Source: Beijerinckiaceae bacterium | GTDB lineage: Bacteria; Pseudomonadota; Alphaproteobacteria; Rhizobiales; Beijerinckiaceae | Direction of reading: 5' to 3' | Assembly: GCA_947454485.1 (NCBI GenBank) | Contig: CANGJJ010000005.1 | Coordinates: forward strand, 62,001-126,000 | Length of the DNA stretch: 64,000 bases | Notes under the pieces: generated by a model | Told to the model about the DNA's origin: nothing | The model's database searches: none | Seen by the model: the letters and a program-made list of their open reading frames with translations, nothing else | Made by a program: the position numbers and the translations under genes | In this document: piece after piece, positions 9,437 through 18,760 of the stretch | How the letters are laid out: the number at the start of each line of letters is the position of its first letter | Position numbering within the stretch: the stretch's first letter is position 1

Positions 9437-10927
9437 ATGACTTCCACCATCCTGATCGCCGATGACGATCCTGTTCAACGGCGACTGCTTGAGCAGATGG
9501 CCCGGCGCTTTGGCTATGTAGCTGAATGCGTGGAGGGGGGCGAAGCCGCGCTTGCGCGCCTTGCCGCCACAGACCAGCCGCGCATCGACTGCCTGATTCT
9601 CGATCTCGTCATGCCCGATCTCGATGGGATGGGCGTTTTGGGCAAGCTGCGCGAGCGCCGCTCGACCCTGCCCGTGATCGTCCAGACCTCGCCCAATTCC
9701 ATTGAAGCGGTCGTCTCGGCCATGAAGGCGGGCGCTTTTGATTTTCTCGTCAAACCCGTGGGCGGCGAGCGCCTGCAGGTTTCGCTGAAGAATGCCCTTC
9801 GCCTCAGCGCGGTTGAGAGCGAATTGCGCCGCCAGCCCCCGCAGGGCGCAGCCTCCCTCTCACTGCGCGATCTGGCGCAAGATTCGCCCGATATGGAGCG
9901 CATCTTGCGGCTCGGCGAGCGCGCCGCCAAATCCACCATGCCGGTCCTGATCGAAGGCGAGGCGGGTGTTGGCAAGGAACTCGTGGCCCGCGCTGTTCAT
10001 GCGGCCTCTGATCGGCGCAACCGCGCCTTCATTCCCGTTCACTGCGCCAGTCTTGATGCCCAAAGCGCGGATATTTTCCTCTTTGGTCAGGAAAAGAGCG
10101 CCAGCGACCGCAGCCCCGGCAAATTGGTCGAGGCTTTGGGTGGTGCGCTTTATCTCGAAGACATCGGCCAGCTGCCGCTCGAGACACAAGCCCGTCTGAT
10201 GCGCTTGCTGCAAGATGGCGAGATCGACCCTGTGGGCGCGCGTCGCCCGCTCAAGATCGACACGCGCCTCATCTGTTCCACCAGCCTCAATATGATCGAT
10301 CTGGTAAAACAGGGGCGCTTCCGTGAGGATCTGTATTACCGGCTGAATGTCTTCCCCATCACCGTGCCACCGCTACGCTCGCGCCGCGATGACATCACGG
10401 CTCTGGCCCGACGCTTTTGCGCGCGCTTTGCAGCCCAAGAGGGAAAACATATTCGCGGCCTCTCCAGCGAGGCTTTGGCCTTGCTGACGAGCTATGATTG
10501 GCCGGGCAATGTGCGCCAGCTGGAAAATGCGCTCTTCCGGGCAGTGGTTTTGAGCGAGAGCGATGAACTGACACTGGCAGAGTTTCCCCAGATCGCCGCG
10601 CGCGTTGATGGTTTTGATGTGCGCATTCCCCCCGTGCCGCTGCATGCAGCAGCCCCCGCACAGCGCGAAGTCATTCGCATCGAAGTGCGCGATCCCCATG
10701 CCATGCGCCCGCTCGATGATCATGGCCATGTGCGCAAGCTCGATGAGATGGAAGCTGAACTGATCCGCTTCGCGCTCGCTTATTATCGCGGTCAAATGTC
10801 AGAGGTCGCGCGCAAGCTTGGCATCGGGCGCTCGACGCTCTATCGCAAGATGAAGGATCTGGGCGTGCAAGAGCCCGATCAGGAGCTGGTGCAAGATGCA
10901 GCGCCCCAGAAGAGCGCTGCAGCCTGA
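9437..10927 (+). CDS. NtrC-like response regulator lacking GAFTGA
   Basis: About 496 aa, starting at MTSTILIADDDPVQ rather than the ORF-track start 19 codons upstream. Residues 1-120 form a receiver domain with the acidic pair DDD and phospho-acceptor aspartate in LILDLVMPDLDG. An AAA+ domain follows, with Walker A EGEAGVGKE and arginine-rich FREDLYYRLNVFPI and PPLRSRRDDI. A Fis-type helix-turn-helix ends it (MSEVARKLGIGRSTLYRKMK). The loop that contacts sigma54 (GAFTGA) is absent: the sequence reads EKSASDRSPGKLVEALGGAL. Walker B is LYLEDIG instead of LFLDEIG. It probably regulates without sigma54, as described for HupR and NtrC of Rhodobacter capsulatus. No kinase gene is adjacent. Confidence 0.9.
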   Translation: MTSTILIADDDPVQRRLLEQMARRFGYVAECVEGGEAALARLAATDQPRIDCLILDLVMPDLDGMGVLGKLRERRSTLPVIVQTSPNSIEAVVSAMKAGAFDFLVKPVGGERLQVSLKNALRLSAVESELRRQPPQGAASLSLRDLAQDSPDMERILRLGERAAKSTMPVLIEGEAGVGKELVARAVHAASDRRNRAFIPVHCASLDAQSADIFLFGQEKSASDRSPGKLVEALGGALYLEDIGQLPLETQARLMRLLQDGEIDPVGARRPLKIDTRLICSTSLNMIDLVKQGRFREDLYYRLNVFPITVPPLRSRRDDITALARRFCARFAAQEGKHIRGLSSEALALLTSYDWPGNVRQLENALFRAVVLSESDELTLAEFPQIAARVDGFDVRIPPVPLHAAAPAQREVIRIEVRDPHAMRPLDDHGHVRKLDEMEAELIRFALAYYRGQMSEVARKLGIGRSTLYRKMKDLGVQEPDQELVQDAAPQKSAAA

Positions 10928-10937
10928 CATTGCGCGA

Positions 10938-11975
10938 TTATTTCTTGGGCCGGTAAGGCCCAAGCTCTTTCACAGCTGCATCAACAAAACTCGTATCGAT
11001 CACCTGTTCGATACTGACATCACCGCGCACGAGCCCAGCCTGTTTGTAGAAGGCAAGATCCTTGCGCAAACTCTCGACCCCTACTTTGCCGTCAGGATCG
11101 ACATAGTGGGGGATGATGCGCGCGAGCACCGCTTTATCTTTGACGGTCGAATAGCGCGCGATGATGTCGATGATCTCATCGGCTCCCGACCCTGCCAGAC
11201 GCGCATCTTTCAAAGCATCCACATAATCGCGCAGGCCGCGAATATAGGCCTTCATCACTTTGCGCGCGACATCGGGGCGCGACTTGATGAAATGATCGCC
11301 ATAGACAATCACGCCACTCACATCATCTTCGCGCAGTTGCGAGATCGGCACCATGCTCACCACCGTGCCTTGGGCGATGGCTGAACTCAAAAAAGGCTCG
11401 GGCAAAATACTGGCGTCGAGCGCCTTGCTGGAATAAGCCGCCACCTGCTGGGGCATGGAGAGCAATGTCGTATCAACATCACTGGACGCAAGCCCGACTT
11501 TGCGCAGCGATTCATCCATGACAGCGGCTTCATTGGCACCATTGGCTGTCATCGCGAATTTGCGGCCTTTGAGATCTTTCAACGAGCGCACCGCGCCGCT
11601 GTCCCAAAGATCTTTGCGCACCACAACCGCCTGATAGGAATAGACGCCCTGATTGCGCGCCTTGTCGGCCACCGCGCGCAAGCTGATGCCGCGTTCAAAG
11701 GCATTGTAAGTGCCTGCATTAATCGCGCCTGAGCCCACATCAATTTCGCCCGTCGCCAAAGGGGCGACCATGCGCGCGCTGGAGTCGAACACAATAAATT
11801 GTGCCTCGATCCCTTCGGCTTTCAAATAGCCCTTTGCATCGGCGATATAAAAACCGACATCTGCCGTTCCGCCGATATAAGCGATCTTGACCTGATCGGC
11901 CGCACTCACCGGGCTTGCAGGCCAAAGCGCTGCAAAGCCTGCAAAAAGGGCGATTAGCCCGCGCATGGCTCTCAT
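10938..11975 (-). CDS. NitT/TauT-type ABC transporter substrate-binding protein
   Basis: About 345 aa from ATG 11975, which follows GGGAGGAC; the ORF-track start is 13 codons upstream without such a site. A signal peptide (ALFAGFAALWPASPVSA) precedes the mature start ADQVKIAYIGG. The SsuA/Thi5-like fold is suggested by GFYIADAKGYLKAEGI, ATGEIDVGSGAINAGT and DLKGRKFAMTANGANEAAV. It would bind a small ligand in the periplasm and deliver it to a permease, probably the ATPase/permease set at 14000-16387 that otherwise lacks a binding protein. The ligand is unknown (candidates in the family: sulfonates, nitrate, pyrimidine precursors, aromatic acids). Confidence 0.88.
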   Translation of the reverse strand: MRAMRGLIALFAGFAALWPASPVSAADQVKIAYIGGTADVGFYIADAKGYLKAEGIEAQFIVFDSSARMVAPLATGEIDVGSGAINAGTYNAFERGISLRAVADKARNQGVYSYQAVVVRKDLWDSGAVRSLKDLKGRKFAMTANGANEAAVMDESLRKVGLASSDVDTTLLSMPQQVAAYSSKALDASILPEPFLSSAIAQGTVVSMVPISQLREDDVSGVIVYGDHFIKSRPDVARKVMKAYIRGLRDYVDALKDARLAGSGADEIIDIIARYSTVKDKAVLARIIPHYVDPDGKVGVESLRKDLAFYKQAGLVRGDVSIEQVIDTSFVDAAVKELGPYRPKK

Positions 11976-12258
11976 CCTGTCCTCCCTTGCGGGGGCCTTA
12001 TGGCGGCCCCTCACCTAGAGAATGCGCTGGAGAATGGGCCCTGTCGAGCGGCCATACCTTATTGATGCCCAATTTGACTGGCTTTGCTTTCCACCTTGGC
12101 ATCGGTAAGCTTGTGTCCCGGTTCTGATCACTGCCGCTGAGGGTGGGCTTACGGCCCATTAACCCTTCTCGGCAACACTTCGCTCACCTTACCGAGCTGC
12201 GGCGTGATTGCGGCTCGTCCCAACGCGAGTGGTCCTGTTGCAGAAGTTGCGTCGCCCC

Positions 12259-13785
12259 ATGATGTCTCGAACCTATCGCGTGGCGAGCACTGGTGTGCTG
12301 GCCCTCGCGCTCTCTTCGATGCTGCCGGCGACGACCCAGACTGCCATCGCCAATGGCGATACGCGCACCCTCAGCCTCTATCACACCCATACGCGCGAGA
12401 GCATCGAGATCGCCTTCCGCGTGAATGGGCAATATGATCAGGCAGCGCTGAAAAAGCTGAACTGGTTCTTGCGTGATTGGCGTCGCGATGAGCCCATCAA
12501 TATGGACCCGCGCCTGTTTGACGTTGTGTGGGAAACCTATCGTGAATCGGGCTCTCGCGAGCCCGTGTCGATTGTCTCGGCCTATCGCTCGCCGCAAACC
12601 AATGCGATGTTGCGCCAGCGCTCCAAAGCAGTGGCCGAACAATCGCAGCATATGCTCGGCAAGGCCATGGATATGCACTACACCGATGTGCCCATGTCGC
12701 GCATTCGCGAGATCGGCATGAAATTGCAGCGCGGCGGCGTTGGTTATTATCCCGGCAATGGCTTTGTGCATCTGGATGTCGGCAGCGTGCGCGCTTGGCC
12801 GCGCATGAGCTATGACCAGCTTGTGCGCCTCTTCCCCGATGGCAAGACCGTCCATCTGCCGGCCAATGGCCAGCCCCTCGCGCGTTACGAAGAAGCGCGC
12901 GCTGAGATTGAACAGCGCAATGGCATCTCCATGCCGACCTATGCGCAGGCGCAATCCAAATCCAAAGGTTTCTTTGCCACCCTCTTCGGCCTGAAAGACG
13001 AGGATGAGGATGAGGCACCAGCGCGCGTCTCCAGTGGCCCGCGCTCGCGCGTGGCGACCTATATGGAGAGCCGCCAGCAGCCCAGTCAAATGGCCGCCGC
13101 CGAGCCTGAGCGCCGTGCACCTGTGATCGAGAAAGCGCAAGGCAATCTGCCCAAGGGTGAGACCTTTATGGCCGCCACCCCCCTGCCACCCAGCCGCCAG
13201 CAACCCACGGTTGTAGCCAGCCTGAGCGCGGTGGATATGCCGCTGCCACCCCGCCGCCCGGGTAGCGAGACGACTGTCGAGACCACCGCCAGCATGGCTG
13301 CCACCATTCCCCTGCCGCCCCTGCGCGCGGTTGCTTTGACCACACCGACCGCCATGGGCCGTCCGGTTGATCTGCCCTCGGCCATCACCGGCCAGAGCGC
13401 CCAGAACACCCCTATTGAGGCGCTGGCCTTCGCCCCGCTGCCCGAGCAGATGAGCGCAGCGCCCCTGCCCCCCAGTCGCCCCTCTGCTAGCGCCCGTGCG
13501 CGGACCATGACTTTCGCCCTTGGCAAAGCTGAGCTGATCGCGGTGCGTCTTGATCGCTCGACCTTCTCGGCCCTGCTGAGCGGCACAAGTCTGGCGAGCC
13601 GACTGCCCGCGCTCCCGCCCGCTGCCACCAGTCGCACTGAGATGAAGACTGCGATTTTTGGTCGCCCCACCGCCATGCCACAGGCCTGGACGCGCAGCCC
13701 TGTGCAGCTCTCTTCGGCTGGCTTCACACAACCTGCGCAAAAGAGCGTCAGTGCAGCTCCGCTGGTTTTCGGCCAGCTGCAGTGA
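12259..13785 (+). CDS. Secreted DUF882 (YcbK/M15-like) protein with proline-rich tail
   Basis: About 508 aa from MMSRTYRVASTG, with a signal peptide ending near TAIA. The N-terminal 200 residues match the DUF882/YcbK family of M15-type zinc peptidases of the cell wall: SAYRSPQTNAMLR, HMLGKAMDMHY (H, D ligands) and GNGFVHLDVG (second His). The C-terminal 250 residues are low-complexity with four PLPPxR motifs and many Ala/Pro. The tail is much longer than the core family needs and may act as a spacer or binding arm in the envelope. It is encoded between the two halves of an ABC system, without evident functional link. Confidence 0.88.
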   Translation: MMSRTYRVASTGVLALALSSMLPATTQTAIANGDTRTLSLYHTHTRESIEIAFRVNGQYDQAALKKLNWFLRDWRRDEPINMDPRLFDVVWETYRESGSREPVSIVSAYRSPQTNAMLRQRSKAVAEQSQHMLGKAMDMHYTDVPMSRIREIGMKLQRGGVGYYPGNGFVHLDVGSVRAWPRMSYDQLVRLFPDGKTVHLPANGQPLARYEEARAEIEQRNGISMPTYAQAQSKSKGFFATLFGLKDEDEDEAPARVSSGPRSRVATYMESRQQPSQMAAAEPERRAPVIEKAQGNLPKGETFMAATPLPPSRQQPTVVASLSAVDMPLPPRRPGSETTVETTASMAATIPLPPLRAVALTTPTAMGRPVDLPSAITGQSAQNTPIEALAFAPLPEQMSAAPLPPSRPSASARARTMTFALGKAELIAVRLDRSTFSALLSGTSLASRLPALPPAATSRTEMKTAIFGRPTAMPQAWTRSPVQLSSAGFTQPAQKSVSAAPLVFGQLQ

Positions 13786-13999
13786 CTGTTCACATCTCCG
13801 CCATTGCGTAAGCGGCGCTCATTGACGCCTCTGGCAGGGACCGTTACACAAATACAGTCAAAAATAGACGTCTAAGATCCTATGACGGGGAGGTCAGGTG
13901 GATTAAATTTTGCGCCATCCACGCTTTGCGCTTGCGCGCGACCCCTCCCCCATAATGCAACCCGATATCTGATCGGACTTTCCCGAAAGATCTGGTGAC

Positions 14000-14854
14000 A
14001 TGACAGAAGCTTCCAGCGCTGCAACCGTTGCGTCCGCAACTCAGCCGCAACTTGTGATCGACAATGTCTTCAAGCAATTTGGCGAAGGCCCCGGCGCGGT
14101 CATCGCGGTCGACAATGTCTCTTTCGATGTGAAACCGGGCGAATTCGTCTCGGTGATCGGCCCCTCCGGCTGCGGCAAATCCACCCTCTTCAACATTATT
14201 GGCGGCTTGCTGGACGAATATTCCGGCAATGTCATGATTGAGCGCGAACGTATCGCAGGTCCGCACAAAGCGGTCGGCATGGTGTTTCAGGAAGAGTCGA
14301 CTTTCCCTTGGCGCTCGGTGATGGACAATGTCGCCTTTCCGCTGGAGCTGCAGGGCGTCGCAAAATCCGAGCGGCTTGATCGCGCAGCCCATTTCATCGA
14401 TCTCGTCGGTTTGAAGGGCTTTGAAAAGCGCATGCCCTTTGAATTGTCCGGCGGCATGCGCCAGCGCGTCTCAATTGCCCGCACATTGGTCTCCGGCCCG
14501 CAGATCTTGCTGATGGACGAGCCCTTCGCCGCGCTCGACGAACAGACCCGCTTGCTGCTGGGCGACAAGATCACGCAGATCCAGCAAGAGCTGCATCAGA
14601 CAACGCTGCTCATCACGCATAATCTGACCGAGGCCGTGCAACTCTCCGACCGTATCGTCGTGATGACCTATCGCCCGGGCAAGGTGAAGCGCGTCGTCAA
14701 TATCGACCTGCCCCGTCCACGCACCTCCGATGTCGTCTCCAGCGATGCCTTCGGCCATTACGTCGCCGAAATCTGGGCAGATCTTCGCGAAGAGGCTAGT
14801 CGCGGCATGCAGGACAGCGAGAATATGCAGCGGGGACGCGCGCGCCGTGGGTAA
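14000..14854 (+). CDS. NitT/TauT-type ABC transporter ATP-binding protein
   Basis: 284 aa. Walker A is IGPSGCGKSTLF, the Q-loop is VFQEEST, the signature is ELSGGMRQRVSIA and Walker B is ILLMDEPFAALDEQT, all in the SsuB/TauB/NrtD arrangement. It energises the two permeases that follow; its last codons overlap the GTG start of the first permease by 8 bp. The 214 bp upstream carry no regulatory element I recognise. Confidence 0.95.
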   Translation: MTEASSAATVASATQPQLVIDNVFKQFGEGPGAVIAVDNVSFDVKPGEFVSVIGPSGCGKSTLFNIIGGLLDEYSGNVMIERERIAGPHKAVGMVFQEESTFPWRSVMDNVAFPLELQGVAKSERLDRAAHFIDLVGLKGFEKRMPFELSGGMRQRVSIARTLVSGPQILLMDEPFAALDEQTRLLLGDKITQIQQELHQTTLLITHNLTEAVQLSDRIVVMTYRPGKVKRVVNIDLPRPRTSDVVSSDAFGHYVAEIWADLREEASRGMQDSENMQRGRARRG

Positions 14855-15611
14855 ACTCCTCAACAGCCGCGCCTTCGCGATCTCGACAGGTGTCTTCACC
14901 GTCGTGGGCGTCTTCGTTCTGCTCGAAGTTCTGCTGCGCATCGGCGCCATCAACAAATATATCGTGCCGCTGCCGAGCCAGGTCATCATGAGCCTGGAGC
15001 GCATCATCTTCGAAGAAAATATCATGTCGCGCGTGGCCGAGACGGCCTATGAAATGTCCGTCTCTTGCGCGGCGGTGATTGTCATCGGCGTGCCGATTGG
15101 CGCAGTCCTGTACAAATGGGTTGCCCTGCGCCGGGCCGTCCTCGACTGGGTCGCAGCCATGGCCGCTGCACCGCTCGTCCTCGCCTTCCCGCTCTTTCTC
15201 GTGATGTTTGGCCGCAGCTCGACGACCATCATCGTCATGTCGGTCATCACCGGTCTTGCGCCCATCATCATCAAGACCACTGAGGGCTTGCTGGCGGTGC
15301 GCCCGGTGCTCATCAATGTGGGCAAGAGCCTGAAGCTGACGCAGCAACAAATGTTCTGGAAAATTCTGCTGCCTGCCGCCATGCCAACGATCTTCTCGGG
15401 CATTCGTCTGAGCTGGACCTTCGTGCTCATCTCTGTGGTGGGCATCGAATTCCTGATCAATCTGGGCGGCCTTGGCCAACTCATCAATGATCTTGCCGAA
15501 CGCTATGACCTGCCGGGTACCTATGCCTCCATCGGCTTTGTCATCGTCGTCAGCGTGATCTTCTTCGTCCTTCTGGAGCGTGTGGAAACATGGCTGCGTC
15601 CGGTGAAATAA
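14847..15611 (+). CDS. ABC transporter permease (NitT/TauT type) 1
   Basis: About 254 aa from the GTG at 14847 (VGKLLNSRAFAIST), chosen because a GGGGA site lies just upstream and it couples to the ATPase stop; the longer ORF-track start would overlap the ATPase by 125 bp. Multiple hydrophobic helices and the binding-protein-dependent transport EAA loop (VGKSLKLTQQQMFWKILLPA, with AAMPTIFSGIRL) are visible. It is one half of a heterodimeric channel. Confidence 0.93.
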   Translation: MGKLLNSRAFAISTGVFTVVGVFVLLEVLLRIGAINKYIVPLPSQVIMSLERIIFEENIMSRVAETAYEMSVSCAAVIVIGVPIGAVLYKWVALRRAVLDWVAAMAAAPLVLAFPLFLVMFGRSSTTIIVMSVITGLAPIIIKTTEGLLAVRPVLINVGKSLKLTQQQMFWKILLPAAMPTIFSGIRLSWTFVLISVVGIEFLINLGGLGQLINDLAERYDLPGTYASIGFVIVVSVIFFVLLERVETWLRPVK

Positions 15612-16387
15612 GAACCGCCACGATGGGCTTCCGCGCGAAGCCCAATAGTATGGCGCGTCAGACGAATATCATTCGCATCGCCATCGTGCTCATCATTGCG
15701 GTGAGCTGGGAAGCTTTGTCGCGCTCGGGCCTCGTCTTCAAAGATGTCGTGCCCTCGCTCTTCTCGATTGGCGCGGCGATTGGCAAGCTGCTCACACTGC
15801 CCGCCTTCTATGCCAATTTGCAGGTGACGGCCTGGGAGATCTTCCTGTCGCTCGCCATCGGCTCCAGCCTTGGCATCTTTGTGGGCATTCTGCTTGGCTC
15901 GAACCGCTTCATGTCCTTCGCCTATGAGCACTATGTCTATTACTTGGCCCCCACACCGCGCATCATCTTCTTCCCGGTGATGATCATGTGGTTCGGCGTT
16001 GGCATCGCCTCCAAGATTGCGCTAGGTGCCTTGTCTTGCTTCTTCACCGTCGCGCTCTCCACCGCTGGTGGTATGCGCGAGATCGACAAAGTTCTGATCC
16101 GCGTGGGCAAAAGCTTCCGCGCAACTCCCATGCAGATGGGTTTGAAAATCTATCTGCCCGCCATGCGCGTGCCGGTGCTCAACGGCATTCGCCTTGGCTT
16201 TGGCACCGCAACTGTGACCTGCTTGCTGGCTGAGACAAAGCTCTCCAATCAGGGCCTTGGTTACATGATCATGCAGATCTATTCGCGCTTCGACATGCCA
16301 TCACTTTATGGCCTGCTGATCATCGTCTTCGTCGTCGCGGGAATTGGCAATCTGATCTTGGGCAAAGTGACGGGAACTTCGGCCTAA
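15590..16387 (+). CDS. ABC transporter permease (NitT/TauT type) 2
   Basis: 265 aa, overlapping the previous permease by 22 bp; a later start (MGFRAKP or MARQTN) is possible. The EAA loop is VGKSFRATPMQMGLKIYLPA followed by MRVPVLNGIRLGFG. Two different permeases with one ATPase is a recurring arrangement in this family. A strong terminator follows at 16418. Confidence 0.93.
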   Translation: MAASGEIRTATMGFRAKPNSMARQTNIIRIAIVLIIAVSWEALSRSGLVFKDVVPSLFSIGAAIGKLLTLPAFYANLQVTAWEIFLSLAIGSSLGIFVGILLGSNRFMSFAYEHYVYYLAPTPRIIFFPVMIMWFGVGIASKIALGALSCFFTVALSTAGGMREIDKVLIRVGKSFRATPMQMGLKIYLPAMRVPVLNGIRLGFGTATVTCLLAETKLSNQGLGYMIMQIYSRFDMPSLYGLLIIVFVVAGIGNLILGKVTGTSA

Positions 16388-16417
16388 GGCGCGACACGCG
16401 CAACGACGGCAAAACAA

Positions 16418-16447
16418 AAGAGGCACCATCACTGGTGCCTCTTTTTT
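16418..16447. terminator. Intrinsic terminator after the ABC operon
   Basis: Stem aagaggcacca/tggtgcctctt with a 4-nt loop and six T on the plus strand. A-rich sequence on the other side lets it also stop gapR transcription from the minus strand. Confidence 0.9.
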
Positions 16448-16478
16448 CATGTGCCGATCTTTGCCTCAGCCGCGCGGC

Positions 16479-16745
16479 TTAGAGCTCGCCGAGAGCCTGC
16501 AGATAAAGCTCCAGCACCGTCTCTTCTTCAACACGCTTGTCGCGATCCATACGGCGCAGCGAAATCACCTTGCGCATGATCTTCACATCAAAGCCATTGC
16601 CCTTGGCCTCAGCATAGACCTCTTTGATGTCTTCCATCGTGGCGCGCTTTTCTTCTTCGAGACGCTCGATGCGCTCGATGAAGGCACGCAAATGGCCACC
16701 ATCCACATCCACCGATTCAGGGCTAATTCGTTCGAGCTTGTTCAT
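16479..16745 (-). CDS. gapR: GapR-family DNA-binding protein (DUF2312)
   Basis: 88 aa. [20 protein letters not shown] and [20 protein letters not shown] match GapR of Caulobacter closely in length and motif order. GapR is a nucleoid-associated protein that encircles overtwisted DNA ahead of replication and transcription forks. The body is predicted to be mainly coiled-coil helix. It stands alone; the repeat element at 16877 lies upstream of it. Confidence 0.93.
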   Translation of the reverse strand: MNKLERISPESVDVDGGHLRAFIERIERLEEEKRATMEDIKEVYAEAKGNGFDVKIMRKVISLRRMDRDKRVEEETVLELYLQALGEL

Positions 16746-16876
16746 GGGGCCTGTCCATCTGGAAAACAGTAGCCCCTTCGATGCGACCCCAAGGCCGCTG
16801 GGTCAAGGCCGATAGCGCAAAATCGCCTCGCCCGGAGAATTGTGGGGAAAAGTATGGGCAATTCTAGCGCGCGCCT

Positions 16877-17041
16877 CCTTCTCCCAATGGGAGAAGGTGC
16901 CCGCGGAGCGGGCGGATGAGGGGATCGGGTGTCCGCCCAGAGAGGCTCACCCAAACAGAGCCTCCTCCTGAAAGTCTCGATCCCCGCCTCAGTCGGCATC
17001 CGCCGACAGCTCCTCCCACTGGGAGGAGCGGGTGCCTCTTC
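16877..17041 (-). repeat. Composite palindromic intergenic repeat, copy 1
   Basis: 165-bp element, near-identical in inverse orientation to 50976-51141. It contains the palindromes ccttctcccaatgggagaagg and ctcctcccactgggaggag, and the core cgatccccgcctcagtcgg. It fills the 320-bp gap between gapR and the DUF1244 gene. ORFs across it are chance translations. Confidence 0.9.
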
Positions 17042-17065
17042 TTTTGAGGCACCGCCCCGCAGGGC

Positions 17066-17380
<315 letters not shown>

Positions 17381-17398
17381 GGCGATCCCCTCAGGCGG

Positions 17399-18175
17399 TC
17401 AGCGCCGCGCGGTGCGGCTTTCATAATGTTCAATCATATGGGTGCGCGGATCGGCGAGTACAGGGCGCAGCACATCGGCCAGACGACCCGCCCAGCGCGC
17501 CACCCCCTCAGCCTCGCTGATCTCATCCTGCCGGACCTCGATCAAGACATGGGGCAGACCCGTGCTGGTACCATGTTCATAGAGCGTGTCGCCCTTCAGC
17601 GCCCCATCATAGGGCTCATTATCGCCCACACAGACGCCCTGAGCCCGCAGAGCCTCCAGCACAGGCACAGCCAGGCGCGGATCGCTATCCCACAGCACAG
17701 CCGCCTCCCAAGGCCGGGGCTGGCCCTTCCAGAGCGGGGTGAAGGAGTGCAGCGACACAATCGCCGGGACAGGGCCAGCGGCCCGCATGGCCCCCAGCCG
17801 CTGGCGCACGGCATCGCGATAGGGCTGCCAAAAAAGGCGGCGGCGGGTCTCAATCTCTGCCCCATCCACCCCCGCATTGCCCGGAACAATGGCCCCATCC
17901 GACAGGCGCATGACGAGGGTCGGGTCATCCGCCCCCCGGTTGGGGTCGATCAGCAGGCGCGAAAAAGTGGTCAAAATGGCTGGCGCGCCAAAGGCCTGCG
18001 CCAAAGCGCGGGTCAGGGCGGCCGCCCCAATGTCATAGGCGATATGGCGCTCAAACTGTGCGTCGGGCAGGCCAAGCCGCCCATAGCGCTCCGGCAGAGC
18101 GGGGCTGGCATGGTCGCAGATGAACAGCACACCGGCGTCATATGCGCCGCCGATCTCTTCAACGGGAGCATCCAT
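17399..18175 (-). CDS. N-formylglutamate amidohydrolase-family protein
   Basis: About 258 aa from MDAPVEEIGGAY; the ORF-track start is 17 codons upstream. The family pattern is seen in LFICDHASPALPERYG (metal-binding DHAS), FSRLLIDPNRG, IVSLHSFTPLW and HVLIEVRQDEI. HutG-type enzymes release glutamate from N-formylglutamate in histidine breakdown, but no hut genes are nearby. This copy sits in a conserved block with DUF1244 and DUF1036, so its real substrate may differ. A second family member is at 49882. Confidence 0.85.
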   Translation of the reverse strand: MDAPVEEIGGAYDAGVLFICDHASPALPERYGRLGLPDAQFERHIAYDIGAAALTRALAQAFGAPAILTTFSRLLIDPNRGADDPTLVMRLSDGAIVPGNAGVDGAEIETRRRLFWQPYRDAVRQRLGAMRAAGPVPAIVSLHSFTPLWKGQPRPWEAAVLWDSDPRLAVPVLEALRAQGVCVGDNEPYDGALKGDTLYEHGTSTGLPHVLIEVRQDEISEAEGVARWAGRLADVLRPVLADPRTHMIEHYESRTARR

Positions 18176-18318
18176 GGCCCGCTTGTGGCGCGGCCCGCCG
18201 GGCCGGTCAATGGCTTTGCAGGGCACCCCAGATCAAACCCGGGTCAAACGCCGGTCACAGTTCTGCAAGATCGTGGCAGCACTCGCCCCGTGCAGCGATT
18301 CGGGATAGATCTAGCGCC

Positions 18319-18747
18319 ATGCATTTTCGCAAAGCCGTTCTTCCCCTCCTTGCCCTTGCCGGGCTGTTGCTGGCAACCGAATCCGCCCGAGCGGATTTTC
18401 GACTGTGCAACAACTCCTCTGGACGCGTCAGCGTCGCCATCGCCTATACCGATGGTCGCGGCTGGGTGAGCGAAGGCTGGTGGAATCTGAAGAGCAATGG
18501 CTGCGAAGTTCTGCTGCGCGGCAATCTCGCGGCCCAATTTTATTATGTCTATGCGATGGATGAGCGCGGCGGCGAATGGAAAGGCCGCGCTTATATGTGC
18601 ACCCGCGACCGCGAATTCCGCATCGAGGGACGCGACAACTGCCTTGTGCGTGGCTTCGACCGCACCGGATTCTTCGAAGTAGACACAGGCCGCGATGCAA
18701 AAAATTGGACCGTGCAACTCACGGATGCCAATCAGCAGCCGCGCTAA
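18319..18747 (+). CDS. Secreted DUF1036 protein
   Basis: 142 aa with a clear signal peptide (LLALAGLLLATESARA) and mature start DFRLCNNSSGRVSVAIAYTD. The family hallmark is several conserved cysteines plus the GWWNLKSNGCEVLL segment. The role is unknown; it is expected in the periplasm. It is followed after 13 bp by pyk, possibly in one unit. Confidence 0.88.
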   Translation: MHFRKAVLPLLALAGLLLATESARADFRLCNNSSGRVSVAIAYTDGRGWVSEGWWNLKSNGCEVLLRGNLAAQFYYVYAMDERGGEWKGRAYMCTRDREFRIEGRDNCLVRGFDRTGFFEVDTGRDAKNWTVQLTDANQQPR

Positions 18748-18760
18748 CAAGAGGTTTGAG

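Noticed and set aside
12184-13740. 518-aa minus-strand ORF
   Set aside because: Antisense to the DUF882 gene; composition is Gly/Arg/His-rich and no domain is visible.
13786-13999. Possible riboswitch before the ABC operon
   Set aside because: One weak hairpin (gtggat/atccac) but no conserved core of a known riboswitch class could be read.
16742-16999. 85-aa ORF starting MPTEAGIETF
   Set aside because: Encoded by the palindromic repeat; the same peptide start appears at 51018 only because the repeat is copied.
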